Of a stretch of 5,020 nucleotides of DNA, positions 1 to 5,020 are shown piece by piece. The stretch spans positions 1-5,020 of the forward strand of contig CAIUZX010000329.1 of assembly GCA_903903715.1 (NCBI GenBank), written 5' to 3'. Below the pieces are notes generated by a model, which ran no database searches, had not been told where the DNA came from, and worked only from the letters and a program-made list of their open reading frames with translations. Source of the DNA: an uncultured Caulobacterales bacterium. GTDB taxonomy: Bacteria > Pseudomonadota > Alphaproteobacteria > Caulobacterales > Caulobacteraceae. The position numbers were made by a program, and so were the translations under genes. Positions within the stretch are counted from its first letter, which is position 1, and every line of letters starts with the position of its first letter.

Positions 1-861
<861 letters not shown>

Positions 862-865
<4 letters not shown>

Positions 866-1233
866 GCGTCGTCTCCCTCAGGATCAAAGGCTTCGACAAG
901 GGCGACCCAGAACGGGTCCGTGGCGTCAACTTCGTCCACATCGTCCCGGAAGGCGACGACCGTTTCGCCGTTGGGCAGCAACAGGCCCAGCACTTCCAGC
1001 GTCTCGCCTTCATCGGTCTCGTGCGACTCCGCCTGCACGATCAACGCGCCGAATTCATCGTCCTCGTCGTACCAGATCACTGGCTGAGGCAGGACGAGGT
1101 CCATGGCCTGCCCGTTCTGGGTGTCACTGAGGGCGTAGACGGCGAGGCCGGCTGTTACGTCGGCTTCCTTCGCCACACGACCGCTGAACGCCGTCATCTT
1201 ATCCCAGGTGGAGGTCGTGAAGGGATGGGTCAT
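862..1233 (-). CDS. Acidic 123-residue protein of unknown function, encoded between mutA and mutB
   Basis: I do not recognise this family. The protein has 28 Asp/Glu against only 4 Lys/Arg, including the acidic cluster WYDEDDEFG (about residues 54-62), so its pI should be very low. No signal peptide, membrane segment or cysteine is visible. Alternating hydrophobic and polar stretches such as LEVLGLLLPNGETVVAF suggest a small beta-rich fold, and LPNGETVV looks like a beta hairpin. It is very likely a real gene. Its ATG (1233-1231) overlaps the mutA TGA as ATGA, its stop overlaps the mutB GTG as GTGA, and GGAGG (1245-1241) sits 7 bases before the ATG. Translation is therefore probably coupled to both mutase subunits. 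From position alone, a role in assembling, stabilising or regulating the mutase can be proposed; nothing in the sequence proves it. It does not resemble the MeaB/ArgK GTPase (no P-loop) or methylmalonyl-CoA epimerase. Confidence 0.88.
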
Positions 1234-3059
1234 GCGAAGGCCTCCAGACAGTCGCCCAGCAGGGACACCAGGTCGCCGCCGAGATAAAGGGCGCCGCTCG
1301 CGCCCGCCGCAATCAATGTATCCAGGTTGGCCGGACGTCCTGCAATCAGGATCCGGCCCGCGCCAGCAGCCTTGAGCGAGGTCACTGCCGCAACGCCTTC
1401 GGTCTCATAGACCGCGTCCGCGCCGCAGAGAACGACCAGACGCGCCTGATCCCCGCGGACGTCGGCGACCGGGACGCGCTTGGTCGCGATGCCGCCCGCC
1501 GCCAGAGCATTGTCGATGAAGCCCGCACGCGTGGCGTAGTCCCGGATTGAACCCAGCGTGGCGACAATGGCCACGAGCGGGAAGGACAACCCGCGCGCCC
1601 GGTCGCGAAGATGTTCGTACGCCTCCGCCGCGCGCCACGGCGCCAAAGGCTCACACCGGCTGTCCGGACCGGTCGATGGGATAGAGGGCGACGCCTTGGC
1701 GAAGTCCGACGGCGTGACGTGTTCCAAGTCCACCGGCGAGTCGGTCAGCAACGGGAACTCGTTGACCCCGATCATGCCCTGACGTCGGGTCGACAGGTCC
1801 TTGTCCCGCCGGGCGCGAACCTTCGCCACGTCGGACTGGATCGCCCCCAGTTCGAGCGCCTTCGCCACGCCGCCGCGAGCTTCGATCTCCTGGAAGATGG
1901 TCCAGGCCTTGCGGGCGACGCCATCTGTCAGTGTTTCCAGGCTGTAGGCCCCGGCGGCAGGGTCGGACACCCGGCCAAGCTGGGCTTCCTCCATCAGGAC
2001 GAGCTGGGTGTTGCGCGCCTGTCGACGGGCGAGCTCCGAGGGGTGACCCATCGGCTCGGTGAAGGGGGCGAGGATGACGACGTCCGCGCCGCCGACGGAT
2101 GCGGCGAAACCGGCCGCGGACAGTCGAAGAAGGTTCACCCACGGATCCAGCGTCGACAGCATCCGTCGGGAGGACCTCGCCTCAATTCTTGCGGCCAGGT
2201 CCACGCCGCAGGCGCGGGTCATCTGGCTCCAGAGGCGCCGCGCCGCGCGCAGTTTCGCAAGGCTGGTGAAATAGGTCTCTTCCGCCGCGAGCCCCAGCAC
2301 GACGCGACCGAACGCGTCAGGCATCGACAGGCCCGCCGCGACGAGGGCCTTGGCGTAGGCGAGCGCGGCGCTGAGCGCGAAGGCGATCTCCTGGCCTTCC
2401 GATCCGCCCGCCTCATGCACAACTCGGCCAGAAGCAAGGAAAAATGTGGCCTTGGCGTAGGGAACCGCCCAGCGCGCGCCCGTCTCGGCGGCGAGGGCGA
2501 TCTGGCTGTCTATCGCCCCGGCGGAGGCGCCCGTCGCGGCGAACGCGGACAAGGGGTCCATATGGAACGCCAGCGGCGCATTCGGCGCGCGCTTGCCGAG
2601 CTCGCCCAGCCAGTCGGCAGCCATTGGTCCGAGAAAGCCTGCATCCAGCGCCACGGGGGCGAGTTCCAGGAACACACCGTCGAGGGCGGGGGCGAGGTCG
2701 GCCGCGCCACCGACGGCGATCCCGGTCTCGCCGGTGGGGTCAAGCTTGAGCAGAACCGAGGCTGCGCCCCCTTCCAGATCCTGCAGGATCTGGCGGTTCG
2801 CCGTCCTGGGGTCGGGATGAGTGATCTCACACCGCAGATCCCACGGGCGATCGGCGTCCCTTTCCCCGAAAAGCGGGCCGCTAGCTTTCGCGGAGGTTTC
2901 CGCCGTCTCGAGGGGCTGGATCGCGACGCCATCTGCGGTGGTTCGCACGAGACGCTTGTCGAAGGGCTGGCCCTTCAGAACCGTCTCGACGAGGCTCATC
3001 CACTCTTGCCGGGTGTTCGCCGGAAAGCCTGATGTGAGAGGCTGCGCGTGCGCGGTCAA
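1230..3059 (-). CDS. mutA: Methylmalonyl-CoA mutase small (beta) subunit, complete, TTG start
   Basis: This is the non-catalytic partner of the heterodimeric methylmalonyl-CoA mutase. From the TTG at 3059 it is 609 residues, the usual size for MutA. The N-terminus has the family signature EWMSLVETVLKGQPFDKRLV (19-38) followed by ADGVAIQPL (42-50). The TIM-barrel part includes SLAKLRAARRLW (266-277), RRMLSTLDPWVNLLR (298-312), GGADVVILAPFTEP (323-336) and LGRVSDPAAGAYSLETLTD (361-379). A linker leads to a degenerate B12-type Rossmann domain from about 493 to the end. That domain lacks the DxHxxG cobalt-ligand motif, as expected for the small subunit. A longer frame opens with GTG at 3167, but the extra 36 residues are Arg-rich, lack family similarity and have no good ribosome site. 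The TTG has a perfect AGGAGG 5 bases upstream and gives the expected N-terminus. It is the first visible gene of the operon and overlaps the next gene by ATGA. A long open frame on the opposite strand (1611-3032) is a GC-rich shadow. Confidence 0.96.
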   Translation of the reverse strand: MTAHAQPLTSGFPANTRQEWMSLVETVLKGQPFDKRLVRTTADGVAIQPLETAETSAKASGPLFGERDADRPWDLRCEITHPDPRTANRQILQDLEGGAASVLLKLDPTGETGIAVGGAADLAPALDGVFLELAPVALDAGFLGPMAADWLGELGKRAPNAPLAFHMDPLSAFAATGASAGAIDSQIALAAETGARWAVPYAKATFFLASGRVVHEAGGSEGQEIAFALSAALAYAKALVAAGLSMPDAFGRVVLGLAAEETYFTSLAKLRAARRLWSQMTRACGVDLAARIEARSSRRMLSTLDPWVNLLRLSAAGFAASVGGADVVILAPFTEPMGHPSELARRQARNTQLVLMEEAQLGRVSDPAAGAYSLETLTDGVARKAWTIFQEIEARGGVAKALELGAIQSDVAKVRARRDKDLSTRRQGMIGVNEFPLLTDSPVDLEHVTPSDFAKASPSIPSTGPDSRCEPLAPWRAAEAYEHLRDRARGLSFPLVAIVATLGSIRDYATRAGFIDNALAAGGIATKRVPVADVRGDQARLVVLCGADAVYETEGVAAVTSLKAAGAGRILIAGRPANLDTLIAAGASGALYLGGDLVSLLGDCLEAFA

Positions 3060-3064
3060 CCGAT

Positions 3065-3070
3065 CCTCCT
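3065..3070 (-). promoter_or_regulatory. Shine-Dalgarno AGGAGG that fixes the mutA TTG start
   Basis: The minus strand reads AGGAGG here, a perfect anti-16S match, followed by ATCGG and then TTG. The 5-base spacing is workable, and the alternative GTG at 3167 has only a weak purine run before it. This strong site probably compensates for the weak TTG start codon. Confidence 0.85.
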
Positions 3071-3125
3071 GATCCGTGTCATAGCGCCTTCGACTTGCGC
3101 CGCGGCGGCTTGGGACGTCAAGCGG

Positions 3126-3144
3126 GTGACCTTCCGTCACGTGA
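3126..3144. repeat. Overlapping palindromes GTGAC-N5-GTCAC and TCACGTGA, candidate operator
   Basis: Three alternating half-sites lie in 19 bases: GTGAC (3126-3130), GTCAC (3136-3140) and GTGA (3141-3144). The last two together form the perfect 8-bp palindrome TCACGTGA (3137-3144). They lie in the divergent region, 67-85 bases upstream of the mutA start. This looks like a dimeric regulator site, but no regulator gene is in the window and short palindromes can arise by chance. Confidence 0.4.
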
Positions 3145-3227
3145 ACTTGCGCGCCTGATTTCTCCACGTAATGTCTGCCCGACGCCTATTTCGGCGAACG
3201 GTCGGGACGCTTGTGCCGACCAGAGAG

Positions 3228-3240
3228 CTCAAGTCTTGAG
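3228..3240. repeat. 13-bp palindrome CTCAAG-T-CTTGAG beside the flavoenzyme ribosome site
   Basis: Two 6-base arms (3228-3233 and 3235-3240) flank a single T. The right arm runs into the Shine-Dalgarno stretch GAGAGGA (3238-3244), which is 7 bases before the ATG at 3252. A bound regulator, or a small RNA hairpin (5 bp with a 3-base loop), could touch the ribosome site. The stem is weak, so any function is uncertain. Confidence 0.35.
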
Positions 3241-3251
3241 AGGACCTCCCC

Positions 3252-4256
3252 ATGGCGCTACCGCCTATTCTGCGTGATCGACTGCGCTTGCCGGTGATCG
3301 GATCGCCGCTGTTCATCATTTCCGGCCCCGAGCTTGTGATCGCGCAGTGCAAGGCGGGGGTCGTGGGGTCGTTCCCGTCACTGAATGCACGTCCTGTGTC
3401 CCTGCTTGAAGAGTGGCTTCATCAGATCACCGAGGAGCTGGCCGCCTGGGACCTGGCGCATCCCGACACGCCGTCAGCGCCGTTCGCGGTCAACCAGATC
3501 GTCCACAGGACGAACAACCGGCTTGAGGAGGATCTCGAGCTTTGCGTGAAATACAAGGTCCCGGTCATCATCACCTCGCTCGGCGCGCGGGTTGAAGTGA
3601 ACCAGGCGATCCATTCCTATGGCGGTATCGTCATGCACGATGTGATCACCAACGCCTTCGCCCACAAGGCGGTGGAGAAGGGCGCAGACGGCCTGATTCC
3701 CGTGGCCGCGGGCGCCGGCGGGCACGCTGGGCTGTTGTCGCCATTCGCCCTCATTCAGGAAATCCGGGAATGGTTTGACGGCCCCATCGCCCTGTCGGGC
3801 TCCATCGCCAACGGGAAGGCGATCCTCGGCGCGCAGGCTATGGGCGCGGACCTCGCCTATATCGGCTCTGCCTTCATCGCGACGGAGGAGGCGAGGGCCG
3901 TTGACGGCTATAAGCAGATGATAGTCGACAGCACCGCCGACGACATCGTCTATTCCAATCTGTTCACCGGGGTGCACGGCAACTATCTCGCGCCATCCAT
4001 CGTCAAGGCGGGCCTCGATCCGGCCAATCTGCCGGAGAGCGATCCGTCGAAGATGAACTTCGGGTCTGGCGGCAATCAGGACGCAAAAGCCTGGCGGGAC
4101 ATTTGGGGCTGCGGGCAGGGTATCGGCGCTATCCACAGCGCGCCGCCTGCCGGCGAGTTCATCGCCAGGCTGATCAAGGAATACGAGGAAGCCCAGGCGG
4201 AGCTTGCGGTCAAGACCGGCTACATCCGCGCCGCCAGCCATGCCGGCGCGCACTGA
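3252..4256 (+). CDS. Nitronate monooxygenase / 2-nitropropane dioxygenase-family flavoprotein
   Basis: This is a 334-residue FMN-dependent TIM-barrel enzyme of the nitronate monooxygenase family, which oxidises alkyl nitronates to carbonyl compounds and nitrite; many members have unknown natural substrates. Visible family signatures are the N-terminal LPVIGSPLFIISGPELVIAQ (13-32), VPVIITSLGA (103-112), the glycine-rich GAGGHAG (154-160) with the conserved His158, the phosphate-binding ALSGSIANGKAI (180-191), and MGADLAYIGSAFIATEEA (197-214). The length fits the family and no signal peptide is seen. The ATG at 3252 has GAGAGGA (3238-3244) 7 bases upstream. It is transcribed away from the mutase operon and is followed by a 93-base gap. 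The same fold occurs in FabK-type enoyl-ACP reductases and in PfaD-type proteins, so the exact substrate is open; the family assignment is firm. Confidence 0.92.
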   Translation: MALPPILRDRLRLPVIGSPLFIISGPELVIAQCKAGVVGSFPSLNARPVSLLEEWLHQITEELAAWDLAHPDTPSAPFAVNQIVHRTNNRLEEDLELCVKYKVPVIITSLGARVEVNQAIHSYGGIVMHDVITNAFAHKAVEKGADGLIPVAAGAGGHAGLLSPFALIQEIREWFDGPIALSGSIANGKAILGAQAMGADLAYIGSAFIATEEARAVDGYKQMIVDSTADDIVYSNLFTGVHGNYLAPSIVKAGLDPANLPESDPSKMNFGSGGNQDAKAWRDIWGCGQGIGAIHSAPPAGEFIARLIKEYEEAQAELAVKTGYIRAASHAGAH

Positions 4257-4309
4257 TCGTTCACGCTGAAGGCGCAGCTTATCCACCCTGCGCAAAGTTG
4301 AGGGAAACT

Positions 4310-4336
4310 CGGTCGCAAGTTCACAACTTGCGACCG
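4310..4336. repeat. Perfect 12-bp inverted repeat with 3-base centre, just before the DUF2793 gene
   Basis: Arms CGGTCGCAAGTT (4310-4321) and AACTTGCGACCG (4325-4336) are exact reverse complements around CAC. As RNA the stem can gain a U-G and a C-G pair (4308-4309 with 4337-4338), giving up to 14 pairs, although the 3-base loop is tight. There is no T-run after it, so it is a poor intrinsic terminator for the upstream gene. Its right end abuts the likely ribosome site GGGAG (4336-4340) of the gene starting at 4350. A regulator operator, or an RNA hairpin that limits translation, is more likely than a terminator. The rest of the 4257-4349 gap shows nothing definite. Confidence 0.75.
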
Positions 4337-4349
4337 GGAGACCCACCAT

Positions 4350-5020
4350 ATGTCGGACACGAATTCCTCACGTCTTGGACTGCCCTATCTCGCCGCTGGT
4401 CAGGCGCAGAAGCACGTCACGCTCAATGCCATGATCACGCGCCTCGACGGGCTCGTCCAGACCGCCGTCGAAAGCCGGTCGGTCACCCAGCAGCCAGCGG
4501 CCCCGTCGGATGGGCGCATATGGCTATTGCCCCCAAGCCCCACTGGCCCAGACTGGAGCGGCAATGGCGGCGCTCTGGCGAGGTATGATGCGGGAGCGTG
4601 GAGCTTTGCGCCGCCCATCACCGGACAAGGGCTCTACGTCCGGGATGAGCAGGGTGTGTTGGTTCGAAGCGAAACTGACTGGATCGGCCTTGCGCCAGCG
4701 AGCGGCGGCCTGTTCCGCAATCGCCTGATCAACGGTCGGTTCGGGATCTGGCAGCGAGGCCAGTCGATCCCGTGCCCGGCAAACCAGACGACCTTCACTG
4801 CGGATCGATGGCAGGTCTGGTGCGCCGGCGGCGCGTCGGTTGCGAGCCTTGTGAAAAGCGGTCTGCCGACCGGCGCAACCTCAGCGCTGTTGATCTCAAG
4901 TTCTGGAGGTCTAACGAGCTGCGCCGCCAGTCAGGCACTGGAGAGTGCGATGATCGGCGACCTGGCCGGACAATCGGCGGTATTTTCGGCGTGGCTGTAC
5001 GCCAGCGCCACTTTCACACC
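4350..5020 (+). CDS. DUF2793 phage-tail-like protein, N-terminal 223 residues, cut by the right edge
   Basis: The protein opens with a DUF2793 domain: LGLPYLAAGQAQKHVTLN (9-26) and RLDGLVQTAV (31-40), then the small beta-rich part with DGRIWLLPP (54-62), GALARYDAGAWSF (74-86) and TGQGLYVRDEQGVLVR (91-106), ending near 118. After a short linker, NRLINGRFGIWQRG (124-137) and TADRWQVW (150-157) match the start of carbohydrate-binding-type jelly-roll domains of phage tail fibres; SAWLYASATF (213-222) fits a later strand of that fold. DUF2793 proteins occur mostly in alphaproteobacteria and are often linked to prophages or gene transfer agents, where they are thought to be tail or fibre parts. The function here is inferred. 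The ATG has GGGAG 9 bases upstream, next to the inverted repeat. Codons such as ATA, CTA, CGA and AGT seem commoner than in the mutase genes, a possible sign of transfer. No signal peptide is seen. Confidence 0.85.
   Translation, partial: MSDTNSSRLGLPYLAAGQAQKHVTLNAMITRLDGLVQTAVESRSVTQQPAAPSDGRIWLLPPSPTGPDWSGNGGALARYDAGAWSFAPPITGQGLYVRDEQGVLVRSETDWIGLAPASGGLFRNRLINGRFGIWQRGQSIPCPANQTTFTADRWQVWCAGGASVASLVKSGLPTGATSALLISSSGGLTSCAASQALESAMIGDLAGQSAVFSAWLYASATFT

Larger units (their letters stand above)
3060..3251. promoter_or_regulatory. Divergent intergenic region between the mutA operon and the nitronate monooxygenase gene
   Basis: This 192-base region must hold the leftward promoter of the mutase operon (if it starts here) and the rightward promoter of the flavoenzyme. 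I find no pair of good -35/-10 boxes on either strand. A TTGACG (minus strand, 3121-3116) and a CTATGA (3084-3079) are 31 bases apart, too far to be one sigma-70 promoter. The region does hold short palindromes: GTGAC-5-GTCAC (3126-3140) overlapping TCACGTGA (3137-3144), GGTCGG-10-CCGACC (3200-3221) and CTCAAG-1-CTTGAG (3228-3240). It also carries two copies of ACTTGCG (3093-3099 and 3145-3151). No cobalamin riboswitch architecture is evident. The role as a bidirectional control region is inferred from gene orientation. Confidence 0.6.

Noticed and set aside
1611..3032. Long plus-strand open frame (473 codons) opposite mutA
   Set aside because: It is antisense to a well-conserved mutA, its product is Arg/Gly-rich with no recognisable motif, and no ribosome site supports it; long antisense frames are common in GC-rich DNA.
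3147..3174. Possible rightward promoter TTGCGC - 16 bases - TAATGT
   Set aside because: Both boxes match the consensus poorly and the pair could be chance; not enough to call a promoter.
4279..4287. TTATCCACC, 8 of 9 matches to a DnaA box
   Set aside because: It is a single imperfect copy with no second box, AT-rich stretch or origin-type genes nearby.
4298..4326. Possible promoter with TTGAGG (4298-4303) before the DUF2793 gene
   Set aside because: The sequence 17 bases downstream (TCACAA) is a poor -10 box and lies inside the inverted repeat.
4310..4336. Inverted repeat as an intrinsic terminator of the flavoenzyme gene
   Set aside because: No run of T follows the stem; the next bases are GGAGACCC.
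3474..4349. Minus-strand open frame (291 codons) opposite the flavoenzyme gene
   Set aside because: It is a shadow of the clear nitronate monooxygenase gene; composition is biased and no domain is recognisable.

Overview
The window is GC-rich, densely coded bacterial DNA, most likely from an alphaproteobacterium. This is judged from MutB wording typical of that group, the DUF2793 tail-type protein, and tight operon packing with GTG/TTG starts. I cannot name the genus.

Layout: positions 1-3059 are a leftward (minus-strand) operon of three tightly coupled genes. In transcription order these are mutA (3059-1230, small subunit of methylmalonyl-CoA mutase), an unrecognised 123-residue, strongly acidic protein (1233-862), and mutB/scpA (865 to beyond the left edge, large catalytic subunit; the first 288 residues are visible). 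The junctions are 4-base ATGA and GTGA overlaps. Positions 3060-3251 form a divergent intergenic region with several short palindromes. From 3252 the genes run rightward: a nitronate monooxygenase/2-nitropropane dioxygenase-family flavoenzyme (3252-4256), a 93-base gap holding a perfect 12-bp inverted repeat, and the start of a DUF2793 phage-tail-like protein (4350 to beyond the right edge).

How they work together: MutA and MutB form the coenzyme-B12-dependent mutase that converts (R)-methylmalonyl-CoA to succinyl-CoA, the last step that brings propionyl-CoA carbon into the TCA cycle. The acidic protein is made from the same message, between the two subunits, so a role in assembly, protection or regulation of the mutase is a reasonable guess but only a guess. 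The flavoenzyme is transcribed divergently and could detoxify nitronates; a link to propionate metabolism (propionate 3-nitronate) is speculative. The DUF2793 gene looks like a separate phage-tail or surface-fibre function.

The most interesting points are the uncharacterised acidic protein wedged between the mutase subunits, the palindrome beside the ribosome binding site of the DUF2793 gene, and a 7-base word (ACTTGCG) found only in the two intergenic regions. I see no tRNA, rRNA, CRISPR array, insertion sequence or convincing intrinsic terminator.
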